A stretch of 64,000 nucleotides of DNA from Paenibacillus sp. V4I3 (GTDB lineage: Bacteria; Bacillota; Bacilli; Paenibacillales; NBRC-103111). The stretch lies in the NCBI RefSeq assembly GCF_030817215.1, contig NZ_JAUSZA010000001.1, positions 3,074,501 through 3,138,500 on the forward strand. Reading direction: 5' to 3'. The notes under the pieces are model-generated. The model was given only the letters and a program-made list of their open reading frames with translations. It searched no databases and was not told the origin of the DNA. A program made the position numbers and the translations under genes. Shown one piece after another: positions 17,201-25,407 of the stretch. The stretch's first letter is position 1, and each line of letters begins with the position of its first letter.

Positions 17201-20200
17201 TGACGGGACTAATACTAGGATAGATGGAGGGTTGGGAAACACATACGATTATAGTCAACAAAAGTATATCCCTAATAAACCTACACCTGATAACCCAGGA
17301 AAGTTCCTAGCTTATGATGCTAAAGGTGGAGCGTATTCGGTAGACTTCAATTCCGGATATTATAATGATAATGATTATAGTGAGACGTGGACTATTTATC
17401 GTAAAACTGCTGATGGTGTAATATCTTGGAGTCGTTCTGGTCAATACAATTATGATGGTTGTTCTGGCGACTGTTCATCTAGTGAAAGTGGCGTAAGATC
17501 ACCTCACGCTAACTTGAAATTAAATAATGATGGAACTAAGGTATCACTTGGAGGCACCTATTCCTATGGATGTTGGTGTGTAGTGACTACTTGGCTTGAC
17601 GTAGAGACTGGATTAGAAGTACCTGCTAATACTATAACTCCTGCACCTACTCTAACAGGCATTTATGAGGACTCAGAAGTATATCTATATCGAGAGCAAC
17701 CAATGAATTTAACTACGGATACATATAGTTCTGGGAGTTGGGGTTCTATCAGTAACCGAGCAGGAACAGTTAGTGAATACTTTGTATCTTACAATAAACA
17801 AACGGGTGTTACTAAAAAGATAGAAATATACAAGGATATCTACTTCAATAATCGTTCAAGGAGTGAGGATGGAAGCGTAATACGAGGGGACGGTTCAGAT
17901 AGCGATAGTTCAACTTTAATAGATGTGAATTATTCTGTATCGGCTGATGGATATGTCTATATCGTTGATGGGATGAACAAAATCGTAGTTGCCGATAAGT
18001 ATGCAAACCAACTCGCTTCATATACGACCAAAGGAACAAGACCAACTAATACCTTCTCACACGAACAAACTCTTCAAGAGAGATTTAGATATACGGTATC
18101 CTCGGCGGGATTAAGTGCAGATGGAGAGTTTCAAGTCGTTCTTCAAGAAGAGCATTACAAGTTGAGAAGATGGAACTTCCAGTGGACGTCTTGCGCTCCT
18201 TGTAGTGTAGGCAGCTATGTTTCTCACTATGATGAAGATGATAGTCAATCTGAACGTAAATTCTACAACTATAAGATAAATGGTGGAACGACTATTCCTT
18301 CTAGCTACGCTTTAGCGGAAATTGGTCAAACCATGAAGAAGGATACGAGTGTTGCAGACGCAGATTACGTGTTCGATTTCTTACAGTCAAGTGTGAATAC
18401 GAATGTGAATGCTCCTTCTGGTTTAATCTTCAGGGCAGCGGATAACAATACGATGTATCGATTAGAGTTTACAACAAACAAAATAAGCTTATCGAAGCTC
18501 GTTGGTGGTATGCGTACCGAGTTACGGTCAACGCCAGTCTGGTTGTCTACAACTTCTTTTAACAACATGAAGGTTAGTGTTAGAGGTGGAAAAATTAAGG
18601 TGCGGATGGGTACAGTTCCTATAATGGAAGTAACCGATCTTACATTAACAGAAGGTACTTATGGGTTTTTCATTGGCGGATATGGTTCTCACTTCCGTAA
18701 CTTCTATGTCAAAGTACCAATTGTAGATAACAATAAAATTAGCGATACCGGCATTGCGGGAGAAGAACTGACGTACTCTACGGAGTTTATGGATCCTGAA
18801 AGTGATGATCATTTGATTAGTAAGGATAAATGGAAGTACGAGCATACGAACTCTACGAAATTTTTAGATTCGGGGGATGGTAAAAGTGGACTTTCTGCTT
18901 ACAATAATCAAACAATTAATGGAGATCCGATAAAAACACTGGATAAGGTAGGGGTTTATAAATTAACCTTTATTGGTGCAGATGATCCTACACCTGTTGG
19001 CTTTAAATATCCGAATTCAGCCTTTGCTGAGTACCTGTCTGAATCTGACCCGTATTCTAGAAATGTATTGATCCATCGAAGACCTATAGGGGTTTTGAAT
19101 GTAAATCAAGATATTTATTATAACGTTACTTACGATGATCAGAGCTATGATCCTGATCGTTGGTTAAACAACTGGACTTACTCTACGGAACCAACTGGCA
19201 TTGATTATTCGGCTTCTCGAGGAATTATTGAGCGAAGATATGAGTACATAAAGCCAGATGGTACAACTGTAAATGGAAAATTAACGAGAGTAAAAGAAAT
19301 GGGGGCTTATACGTTTAGGGTAGCAGTTAAAGATGAATACGGTACGTGGTCTGATTGGGCAGAAGCTATATTGTGGCTAGATGCACCACCTGTGAATCAT
19401 GCGCCTTTCGTTGATATCACGAGCCATACGAGTACGGATATGAATAATCCGTCTGGATCAGCAGGGAGTAATCCTTTATTTACTTGGAATGCGATAGATT
19501 ATGATGCTGATAGCCGAATTGTACGCTCGGAAATAGACGTGCAATACTACTATTACAACTACTACAATAACCCGCAATATCAATGGGTTAGTCAGAATAA
19601 CCCTGTTGCTGCTAGAACGCATAATTCGCTTAGTGATGGTAACGTTGTTTCGTTGAATTATTCCTACCCGATGACCGTACAGCCTAATCAAACATATAAG
19701 GTGAGAATTAGAGTTCAGGATGAAAAAGGGGAATGGTCAGGCTGGTCTGAGAGATATTTTGCAAAAGGCTTCCCTCCAGCCGCAACTTTGACATATCCGA
19801 ATGGCACGCAGTCTAGTCCTACACCTATTACTTCTGGAATTTTGAAACCTTCTTGGAATCAGAGTGATGCAGATGTTCCTACGGAATACCGTACATTCCA
19901 ATACCGTATTTTAGACGCTAATGGTGTTCAAATTCAGTATACTCAATATGGTTATGTGTACGATGCTCAAAGGTACGGTAACTATGCACACTTCTGTAGT
20001 TATGATAGCGAAAGTAACTCTTGGAACGACTGTGATTACTATACAAGCGCTACTACTTGGAATACTCATGCTACAGAGTGGTTTTATCTTCCGTACATCC
20101 AAGATCAAAATGGCCCTTTCCAAGTTCAAGTAAGAGTTCATGATGAAAGATATTGGTCAGAATGGTCAAACTCTGGTTGGTTCACAACGAATAGACCGCC

Positions 20201-21200
20201 AGTAGCCAGCATGACGATTCCAAGCGGGACGCAAGCTGCTCCTACCATTTTCTCTGAGCTGCGGCCTACCTTTGAGTGGAGCCAAACCGATCCTGATCCG
20301 GGTACAACCTTCACTTATTTCCAAATGCAAATTACCAATGAGGCTAACGATGTACTGTTGCTGGACTCAGGGCAGTTCTACCAAGGAACGGTTTCTAACG
20401 TGGGGAGTTGGATGGTTAATCAGGAACTTCCAGCTGGTCAAAAACTCCGCGTCAGAGTTAGAGTATTTGATGGGGTTACTTGGTCTGATTATTCAGCGCA
20501 AACATGGTTCTATATCAATCGAGCGCCTGTAGCTGAATTTGACTGGAATCCAAAGCCGGTTTGGGAGGGGGATGTAGTGACAAGTATGAATACCTCTTTC
20601 GACCTAGATGGTGATGTTCTAACCTATGCGTGGAACTTAGTGCAGCCTGACGGGGTTACTTTCACTTTTTCTACTAAGGATATTTCTCATCGCTTCCTAA
20701 AGCCTGGTATGTATAAGGTGTCGTTAACCGTATCAGATGGACGTCTTTCTAATACCTTAATCAAAATGATTGCTGCGATGCCCTTGACGATTCATTCGGA
20801 TGTAACTTATACAGACAACTGGCTGATTTTGCATGAAAAGAGCGGTCACCAAACGGTTTCGGCACCTAAGGATTTCTACTCTGGGGAAATTTTCATAGTT
20901 TCTAGCAAGAGTTCACCTGCTCCTGTAGACGAAGTGACAGCTTGGATTGATACGACAGGGTTAGATGGGCATGCGCTTTATGTGTCTGAGCGTTTAGTTG
21001 CATCAGGAGGGGATGCGACCTCTTTTAGCGGAGAACTATTTGATGCGAAATTCCAGTCATTTGCGGAGGGCTTGCCTCAAGGACTGCAAACCATTCATTT
21101 TCAAATTCGATACCACAACGGTGTTGTGAAAACAGAGGACATTCCTGTCCAAATCATTGGCAATGTCAATAAATCAGTCGGAGTTCATAGGGTTCAATAA
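14244..21200 (+). CDS. Giant secreted multidomain surface protein (CARDB, PKD, ConA-like and Fn3-like domains)
   Basis: About 2,318 aa with a signal peptide (LFLIFIELLLPIFDPGGAKAA). By eye (approximate residues): beta-rich N-terminus; CARDB-like adhesion domain 340-445; PKD-like units near 570-685 and 765-865; an unusual central region 865-1360 with paired cysteines (CSGDC, CWC, CAPC) that may be a beta-propeller; a concanavalin-like jelly roll 1370-1500; cadherin/PKD-like units 1500-1715; three Fn3-like repeats 1720-2095, each with an RVRVxDxxxWSxWS-type motif; and a final PKD domain 2095-2175 with HRFLKPGMYKVSLTVSDG. There is no LPxTG motif or catalytic signature. GTG at 14238 is possible, but AGGGGTG at 14232-14238 favours ATG 14244. 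Likely an adhesin or matrix protein held by the SLH partner; that is inference. Confidence 0.75.
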   Translation: MFRKFLHRAMLFLIFIELLLPIFDPGGAKAAASSITLYYNFEQGIYSASSVAAQFSSSGTKTFTKDVTSLVGGTITGVTLNNQGGSGGNASFTATTITLTSLAGGSSTVYGKSETNPMHQIYRQPSGKIWEHKGSKTIPVEFDGASGNPSPYPGAIPLWGRKRYTLVDNFNYGDSSTFGPDLRYSFQSPLYRTNGASGDKEADYGKEGYAVTTAYEVSRATKWYLNQSSVSLSGLDADITDPDKLDQNSISIIGAEKPSAGYGATPLAYGKGDFAGTGMIRTMMLLDGTVPANQIHDSPDSDGSGGLSRNYEMFAIGLWSGTTYKYQMSIDVSYTAPVKADLAYVSIDAGACVPQNVNVNITIKFKNIGVAIPNGDSFSVTLAADGTVFKTFTYSSGLGAGQTITESVPYTFSSMKSITMNLDSNDDIPEASSSNNILTQIITPQASCTPSGGNFNGTTSADKPSIPWKDSNLIKADWTIPSGCTPVQGRFILSQTTGAYIQYGWSSLSSTSVSDMSIFAYGMMGFTGYPGNITSGEVVIEYKLEDSCGGTSYFYEGKFTVGPKPPNRPPQFEIGWFPDNDYYSRTPIAEVVVGDKLNVRLLPEIAPNHYDPDDDIVTFEWLFPSSSSTWIKSFPSMGYLKGEDKLTWLTASTAGDHTITAKMCDDKGACTQKDATITVMRPEPIPCINVPNRVVQNRPLPANAINGACSKPARNRTITEYFWTNNLPVYPNVGIETVTLEVKDNYGVRSLPENIAIKNINVVEDKPPVAVINLPIFAVRGIVPFRDMSYSPDGDVIVETSITYVYDSNDDGIFNDHMPLNIPISVGGPAILTTPKVGKYKLTVKTKEDWGLTNTRSYVVDIKNDSPEVSFTVTSANPEPPMFHTTSENEMLMAYGGQWQGSSLTNPNLNKVKDIGFTYNTASSGLTAHYGKQPFNGPATGLTITPEQYQKTTYNAWHTFPVPQLFNTQFLGNRYGVGSIGSIPFFDGTNTRIDGGLGNTYDYSQQKYIPNKPTPDNPGKFLAYDAKGGAYSVDFNSGYYNDNDYSETWTIYRKTADGVISWSRSGQYNYDGCSGDCSSSESGVRSPHANLKLNNDGTKVSLGGTYSYGCWCVVTTWLDVETGLEVPANTITPAPTLTGIYEDSEVYLYREQPMNLTTDTYSSGSWGSISNRAGTVSEYFVSYNKQTGVTKKIEIYKDIYFNNRSRSEDGSVIRGDGSDSDSSTLIDVNYSVSADGYVYIVDGMNKIVVADKYANQLASYTTKGTRPTNTFSHEQTLQERFRYTVSSAGLSADGEFQVVLQEEHYKLRRWNFQWTSCAPCSVGSYVSHYDEDDSQSERKFYNYKINGGTTIPSSYALAEIGQTMKKDTSVADADYVFDFLQSSVNTNVNAPSGLIFRAADNNTMYRLEFTTNKISLSKLVGGMRTELRSTPVWLSTTSFNNMKVSVRGGKIKVRMGTVPIMEVTDLTLTEGTYGFFIGGYGSHFRNFYVKVPIVDNNKISDTGIAGEELTYSTEFMDPESDDHLISKDKWKYEHTNSTKFLDSGDGKSGLSAYNNQTINGDPIKTLDKVGVYKLTFIGADDPTPVGFKYPNSAFAEYLSESDPYSRNVLIHRRPIGVLNVNQDIYYNVTYDDQSYDPDRWLNNWTYSTEPTGIDYSASRGIIERRYEYIKPDGTTVNGKLTRVKEMGAYTFRVAVKDEYGTWSDWAEAILWLDAPPVNHAPFVDITSHTSTDMNNPSGSAGSNPLFTWNAIDYDADSRIVRSEIDVQYYYYNYYNNPQYQWVSQNNPVAARTHNSLSDGNVVSLNYSYPMTVQPNQTYKVRIRVQDEKGEWSGWSERYFAKGFPPAATLTYPNGTQSSPTPITSGILKPSWNQSDADVPTEYRTFQYRILDANGVQIQYTQYGYVYDAQRYGNYAHFCSYDSESNSWNDCDYYTSATTWNTHATEWFYLPYIQDQNGPFQVQVRVHDERYWSEWSNSGWFTTNRPPVASMTIPSGTQAAPTIFSELRPTFEWSQTDPDPGTTFTYFQMQITNEANDVLLLDSGQFYQGTVSNVGSWMVNQELPAGQKLRVRVRVFDGVTWSDYSAQTWFYINRAPVAEFDWNPKPVWEGDVVTSMNTSFDLDGDVLTYAWNLVQPDGVTFTFSTKDISHRFLKPGMYKVSLTVSDGRLSNTLIKMIAAMPLTIHSDVTYTDNWLILHEKSGHQTVSAPKDFYSGEIFIVSSKSSPAPVDEVTAWIDTTGLDGHALYVSERLVASGGDATSFSGELFDAKFQSFAEGLPQGLQTIHFQIRYHNGVVKTEDIPVQIIGNVNKSVGVHRVQ

Positions 21201-21204
21201 TTGG

Positions 21205-21236
21205 AGGCAGTTATCTTCGGATAGCTGTCTTTTTTA
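21205..21236 (+). terminator. Terminator of the SLH/giant-protein operon
   Basis: The stem AGGCAGTTATC / GATAGCTGTCT has a TTCG tetraloop, then TTTTTT. Confidence 0.9.
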
Positions 21237-21315
21237 TGTAAATTCGATGAATCCAATGTCTTCCTATGGTACAATAGGTCGATAAAAAGGCGAAGCATAA
21301 GGGAGAGCGAAAATC

Positions 21316-22113
21316 TTGAGATATCGATTAATTGCACTTGATGTAGACGGAACTCTTTTAAATGATGAGCATGAATTAACAGAACGCACGATTGAAACGA
21401 TTCAGGAGGTACATGATCAAGGGTGTCACATTGTGCTATGTACGGGAAGAGCTCCAGCTAGCACGCTGCCAATTCTTGGGCAGCTCGGGCTTGAGGGAAC
21501 GATGATTACGCATAATGGCGCGGCGACAGTTCACGCGGATGAACGGGGTCAGACGTTGGTGAATGAGTTTGCTTTTACGCTTCCTGAAATTGAGCCTATG
21601 TTGGATTATGTGCGGAGAAAAGGTATTCATTTCGATGTATGTACCTCTTTTAACATGTATATTGAACGGATCAGTGAGTATGAAAAACAGATGTACCAAA
21701 AGTTTCTGATCAACCCCAAACTCGTAACAGATGTCTCGGAGCTGGAGCTGCCGATTGTGAAATTTACACTTTTTAGCCAAAATGAGTTGGATCGCGTTCA
21801 AGAGGAATGGGAAGAACAGAAGCTATACGGTCATTTACGGATGATTCGCAGTGGCGACCTCTTTATTGATGTGATGAGTGCAAAGGCCAATAAGGGCAAT
21901 GCTTTGAAAGCTTTGGCTGCTTCATTAGAGATTGATCCTAGTGAGATCATGGCTATCGGGAATTATTACAATGACCTGGAAATGATGGCATTTGCCGGAC
22001 TCGGCATTGCTGTGGAGAATTCGCCTGAGGGCGTGAAAGAAGCAGCGGATGCGGTAACCTCCTCTAATAACGACGAGGGTGTACGTGAGGCTATCTTGAA
22101 ATACTGTTTATAA
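21316..22113 (+). CDS. Cof-type HAD-IIB hydrolase
   Basis: This 265-aa phosphatase of the haloacid dehalogenase superfamily, Cof/YidA type, shows motif I LDVDGTLLNDEH (residues 8-19, nucleophile and acid Asp), motif II LCTGRA near 41, Lys in SAKANKGNAL near 195 and motif IV AIGNYYNDLEM near 217. Cap class IIB enzymes usually dephosphorylate sugar phosphates or flavin/PLP cofactors; the substrate is not predictable. It has a TTG start with GGGAGAG about 10 nt upstream and is monocistronic, bounded by terminators. Confidence 0.88.
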   Translation: MRYRLIALDVDGTLLNDEHELTERTIETIQEVHDQGCHIVLCTGRAPASTLPILGQLGLEGTMITHNGAATVHADERGQTLVNEFAFTLPEIEPMLDYVRRKGIHFDVCTSFNMYIERISEYEKQMYQKFLINPKLVTDVSELELPIVKFTLFSQNELDRVQEEWEEQKLYGHLRMIRSGDLFIDVMSAKANKGNALKALAASLEIDPSEIMAIGNYYNDLEMMAFAGLGIAVENSPEGVKEAADAVTSSNNDEGVREAILKYCL

Positions 22114-22123
22114 TATAAAAATT

Positions 22124-22160
22124 CGACAAAATCCTCGGTTTTCGAGGGTTTTTGTCGTTT
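22124..22160 (+). terminator. Hairpin after the HAD hydrolase gene
   Basis: CGACAAAATCCTCG-GTTTT-CGAGGGTTTTTGTCG forms a long stem with T-rich 3' arm; it lacks a separate long U tract. Confidence 0.65.
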
Positions 22161-22229
22161 ATGGGGTTCTTCCATATTATGACGCATGGTAGAATAAGAG
22201 AAAGAAAAATTGATATCGGTGGTGTAAAG

Positions 22230-22499
22230 ATGGGGAAAGCGAAGAAAGCTTATAGTAAAAGGGAGAAATTAATAGGGGCAATTGCTAGTACGGCGATTAT
22301 GGCTGTACCTTTTATGGTGGCTCCTGCTCAGCAGGGGTATGCAAACATTGAAACACCTTATGTAACTCCTTCAGCTACTCCAGCAATTCCAGCAACTCCA
22401 GTAGAAAAAATAACGACGATTGTTATACCATTAAACGGAACCAAATATATCGATTTAGATTCATTATACAGTGCGGAATATATGTCTGTCGCTCCATGA
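22230..22499 (+). CDS. Small exported protein, unrecognised
   Basis: This 89-aa protein begins MGKAKKAYSKREK and has a hydrophobic segment (about residues 17-33) ending near AQQGYA, read as a signal peptide. A Pro/Thr/Ala-rich stretch (PSATPAIPATP) and a short C-terminal segment follow. The start at 22230 is preferred because GGTGGTG precedes it; an ORF extension back to 22152 crosses the upstream hairpin and has no site. Mature product would be only about 55 aa. No family recognised. Confidence 0.5.
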   Translation: MGKAKKAYSKREKLIGAIASTAIMAVPFMVAPAQQGYANIETPYVTPSATPAIPATPVEKITTIVIPLNGTKYIDLDSLYSAEYMSVAP

Positions 22500-22605
22500 C
22501 GCGGGGAACTGTCCTTTTTAGTTTATCCTGAATACTCATAATTTGGACGATGTTGGGACAATCTACAGAAGAATCATAAGATCTGTAGAGGAGGCGAGTA
22601 AAGTC

Positions 22606-23685
22606 GTGGCCGATATTATGCTTAGACCCGACCTGAAAACGGCAGGCGGAGAAGTCTGCGATATTATGTACAATGGGAAGTTTGTCGGTACGTTAACGCT
22701 AGTCTACAGGGAATCGGATCGACTCAAAGGCTCGATTCATCTGGAGCAGCAGTCCATTACGATCATGGACAAACAGAAGGTGTATGAATTCGTTCAGTCG
22801 TACATTCAGAATGTCATTGATGCACTGGCTATTGAAGAGTGTGAGGTTTTAGTTAGTTATAGTGATTATGATTTCGTTATCGCGTCAGATCATGCCTTAG
22901 AGCCTACCATGCTTGAAGGTGACTCGCATTCGTACACCCGTCACGAACATGACGATGAAGTGGATTATGAATGGGTAAGGGACGAAACCAGATTCGATGA
23001 CATCGATTCAGAGAATGCTCCGGATAAAATGGATATGATTCAGGAACGCAAGAATCAACAGGACTATGAACTTGTTATTGTAGGTGAAAGTAGAAACCGT
23101 GTGGATTATCATGTTTATGATAACGACTCGGAGCTTATTGCTGAAATTACTCTTCATATGTATGGTACTGATGTGATTGGAGATATAACATGGAGATTCG
23201 ATCCTTTTGATGAGGAAATGGATAGGGTTTCGGAGCTCATCGTCGAAGATTTCAATGAGGATGAAACGGATTCGTTTATTTTCAACATGATCTATAATGG
23301 GGAAACCGTAGATACGGTGGAATTAACGCACATTGATTTATTAGATTTGGTTGATGACGTAGAAGAAGATACAATGTCTCTTTCTCCAGAGGATTACACG
23401 ATTCATTTGGCTAGAGATGATGGCGATACACTCACATATGAAATTTATCAGCAATCCTATGGTGGTTTGCCTATTGGTACTGCAACGGTGGACATTAGTT
23501 CTCGTCAGCTAACAGGATTCATTGATTTCCGCGAGCCAGGAGATTCGGATGATCGAGAGCTCATTGCGACATTATTGCTTGAAGAGTTGGATAAAGAAAA
23601 AGAGTATGAAACGTTCAATGTATCCATGCTGTATAGAAATAAGCTAATTGATGAAATTTGGTTCGAAACGGATCAGTATCATTGA
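22606..23685 (+). CDS. Acidic protein with three internal repeats, unrecognised
   Basis: About 359 aa and strongly acidic. Three units of roughly 90-100 residues can be aligned by eye (numbering from GTG 22606): about 15-90, 155-235 and 265-355. Each has a beta-rich start, an xxGxIxxxF/Lxx strand, an amphipathic helix (KVYEFVQSYIQNVID; ELIVEDFNED; ELIATLLLEELDKE) and a final strand of the form NMIYNGExVDTVE / SMLYRNKLIDEIWFE. The first and second units are joined by a charged His/Asp-rich linker. The GTG start is chosen on AGAGGAGG at 22587-22594; an alternative TTG at 22543 has no site. No signal peptide. Function unknown. Confidence 0.65.
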   Translation: MADIMLRPDLKTAGGEVCDIMYNGKFVGTLTLVYRESDRLKGSIHLEQQSITIMDKQKVYEFVQSYIQNVIDALAIEECEVLVSYSDYDFVIASDHALEPTMLEGDSHSYTRHEHDDEVDYEWVRDETRFDDIDSENAPDKMDMIQERKNQQDYELVIVGESRNRVDYHVYDNDSELIAEITLHMYGTDVIGDITWRFDPFDEEMDRVSELIVEDFNEDETDSFIFNMIYNGETVDTVELTHIDLLDLVDDVEEDTMSLSPEDYTIHLARDDGDTLTYEIYQQSYGGLPIGTATVDISSRQLTGFIDFREPGDSDDRELIATLLLEELDKEKEYETFNVSMLYRNKLIDEIWFETDQYH

Positions 23686-23705
23686 GCTAGCACCAAATGA
23701 AAAAA

Positions 23706-23744
23706 AAGGCATGAACTTCCATAATAGATGGAAGTCATGCCTTT
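23706..23744. terminator. Bidirectional terminator between convergent genes
   Basis: GGCATGAACTTCCAT / ATGGAAGTCATGCC hairpin (one bulge) flanked by A7 and T-rich ends. Confidence 0.9.
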
Positions 23745-23752
23745 CTGTTTAA

Positions 23753-24382
23753 TTAAAAAGTGTTGGAAACAGTGATTTGATCTAAGGAAAAGCGTCCTGC
23801 GGATCTTGCTGGAGTAGCAGCCAAACCTACGCTAATCAGCATAACAGGTACATAACGTGCTGGAACGTTGAAAGCTTCAACGAATTTAGCAGCATCATAA
23901 CCACCCATTGGGCATGTGTCATAGCCAAGTGCTTTAGCAGCAATCATAAGCTGCATAGCAGCTAAGGATGCGTTACGAATAGCTTCGTCACGAGCAACTT
24001 GTGGGTATTGATATGCGCCTTCGATTTGAGCGGCAAGAGTGTCATACAATTCTTTTGACATGTGACCAGCTTCCACAGCCGGGCCGAAAACCAGTTCAGT
24101 ATTTTTATTAGCTTCAAGGTCGCCCAGAATAGCGATAACAACGGAGCTTTCCACGATTTGCTTTTGTCCATATGCGATAGGGTGCAATTTCTCTTTTTGA
24201 GCTTGATCTTCAATAACGAGAAGCTTCCAGTGTTGAAGGTTCCATGAAGATGGTGCTTGCGACGTAGACGTCAGCAGCTGTTCTAGATCGGCTTTCGGCA
24301 TTTTGTGCCCAGCTTGATATTGCTTTACGGAATGACGGTCTTCTAAAACTTTCAAAACTTCGGATTTAACTTCTGTACTCAT
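23753..24382 (-). CDS. Nitroreductase family protein (FMN-dependent)
   Basis: About 209 aa, resembling B. subtilis YodC-type NAD(P)H nitroreductases. The FMN-binding RHSVKQY sits near the N-terminus (residues about 16-22), SSWNLQHWKLLVI near 45-57 is the second flavin segment, and a LGYDTCPMGGYD helix-cap motif lies near 150. The ATG at 24382 is used because GGAGGG is 8 nt upstream; a TTG at 24397 would overlap that site. Such enzymes reduce quinones and nitro-compounds and are usually induced by electrophile or disulphide stress. A promoter with an overlapping palindrome is seen upstream. Confidence 0.85.
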   Translation of the reverse strand: MSTEVKSEVLKVLEDRHSVKQYQAGHKMPKADLEQLLTSTSQAPSSWNLQHWKLLVIEDQAQKEKLHPIAYGQKQIVESSVVIAILGDLEANKNTELVFGPAVEAGHMSKELYDTLAAQIEGAYQYPQVARDEAIRNASLAAMQLMIAAKALGYDTCPMGGYDAAKFVEAFNVPARYVPVMLISVGLAATPARSAGRFSLDQITVSNTF

Positions 24383-24489
24383 TAGGTTTCCCTCCAAGGT
24401 TATAAATTCTTTTTAGTGTGTTTCCGTTGCTTAAAAGCATTCGTTTTTAGCATTTGAAAAAAAATCAATCAGTTAACCAACAAATAACA

Positions 24490-24527
24490 ATTACTGTAAT
24501 CATAAATGTTATAGTTTAAGTTGTCAA
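24490..24527 (-). promoter_or_regulatory. Promoter and candidate operator of the nitroreductase gene
   Basis: The minus strand has TTGACA (24527-24522), 17 nt, and TATGAT (24504-24499). A perfect palindrome ATTAC-T-GTAAT (24490-24500) touches the -10 box and is a candidate repressor site (HxlR/MarR-type regulators act this way at related genes; inference). Confidence 0.6.
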
Positions 24528-24588
24528 GAGAGTCTTTCGCGATGTCGGAAAATGTTGGATAATGGAAGCAAGAAAGGGGATGTTCCTC

Positions 24589-24864
24589 TTGAAAATGACG
24601 CAAAAAGAGCTGAGTCACCTTATATTTTTATCAGAAGTTGTCCTCACCGGCAAGAAGAAGAGCCTTATGGATGAGACGCTGCAATGTTTGCTTTATATTG
24701 TAAAATCAGTTGAAGAGGTTGAACTTCCCGATACTGTGGTTGATCAAATTGAAAGTCTTACAGCTCTAATTGAATCGGATTTACGTAATGAGAATGAACG
24801 GATTCAGGAGATTCGCGGTCATTTGGACTGGTCTCAAAAGGGAAGACGAAAACAGCAAGATTGA
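24589..24864 (+). CDS. Small helical protein, unrecognised
   Basis: A 91-aa soluble helical protein (MKMTQKELSHLIFLSEVVL...) with a basic tail (GRRKQQ). The TTG at 24589 is preferred over ATG 24562 because AAGGGG lies 9 nt upstream. The central VEEVELPDTVVDQIESLTALIESDL segment is amphipathic and may be a helical hairpin. No family recognised; it precedes the queuosine genes by about 70 nt, with no obvious terminator between. Confidence 0.5.
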   Translation: MKMTQKELSHLIFLSEVVLTGKKKSLMDETLQCLLYIVKSVEEVELPDTVVDQIESLTALIESDLRNENERIQEIRGHLDWSQKGRRKQQD

Positions 24865-24933
24865 TTGTGAAAAACGGTCTCTTCGTGATAGAATGTAGAG
24901 TACTGTTTTTTTCATAATTATGAGGTGATAGAT

Positions 24934-25407
24934 ATGAGCTATGATATCCCCAGAGATGTGCAAATGTTGGGGCGTGACATCCAAGAGAACCAATTAAAAT
25001 ATCATCATAAATCCGTTTTGATTTCCAAAGAATTTACGTTTGACAGTGCGCATCATTTGCATTGTTATGAAGGGAAATGTAAAAATCTGCACGGACATAC
25101 CTATAAGCTGCAAGTTATTATGCGCGGAAAAGTGGATAGCCGGGGGATCGCTATAGATTTTGGTGATATTAAACGTATTGCAAAAGAACGTGTCGTTGAC
25201 CGATTGGACCATAAATATTTGAATGATGTGCTGCCTGCTATGAATACAACCGCTGAAAATATGGTCGTCTGGATGTATGAGGAAATTCATCAAGCTTTGC
25301 TTGAGGAACAACTTTATCCAGCGATCATGCTGGAAGAAATCCGGCTGTGGGAAACGCCGACTAGTTATGCGGCCATCACACGCTCGATGATGGAGGAGGA
25401 TGTGTAA
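24934..25407 (+). CDS. queD: 6-carboxy-5,6,7,8-tetrahydropterin synthase
   Basis: First dedicated enzyme of the 7-deazaguanine pathway after GTP cyclohydrolase: it converts dihydroneopterin triphosphate to 6-carboxytetrahydropterin. Zinc ligands are seen in FDSAHHLHCYEGKCKNLHGHTYKLQV: the HH after SA, and HGH. The catalytic Cys is in GKCKNLHGH, and Asp/His in DRLDHKYLND near 90. The start is the ATG at 24934 with GAGGTGAT upstream; it has a longer N-terminal lead (about 30 residues) than E. coli QueD. Its stop TAA overlaps the queE ATG by 1 nt. Confidence 0.93.
   Translation: MSYDIPRDVQMLGRDIQENQLKYHHKSVLISKEFTFDSAHHLHCYEGKCKNLHGHTYKLQVIMRGKVDSRGIAIDFGDIKRIAKERVVDRLDHKYLNDVLPAMNTTAENMVVWMYEEIHQALLEEQLYPAIMLEEIRLWETPTSYAAITRSMMEEDV

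Noticed and set aside
17400..18250. Cys-pair region of the giant protein as a metal-binding or lantibiotic-like module
   Set aside because: Cysteines are few and irregularly spaced; disulphides in a secreted protein explain them equally well.
24865..24933. Possible preQ1 riboswitch before queD
   Set aside because: The leader is short and shows neither the compact preQ1-I pseudoknot pattern nor an A-rich tail pairing; no support.
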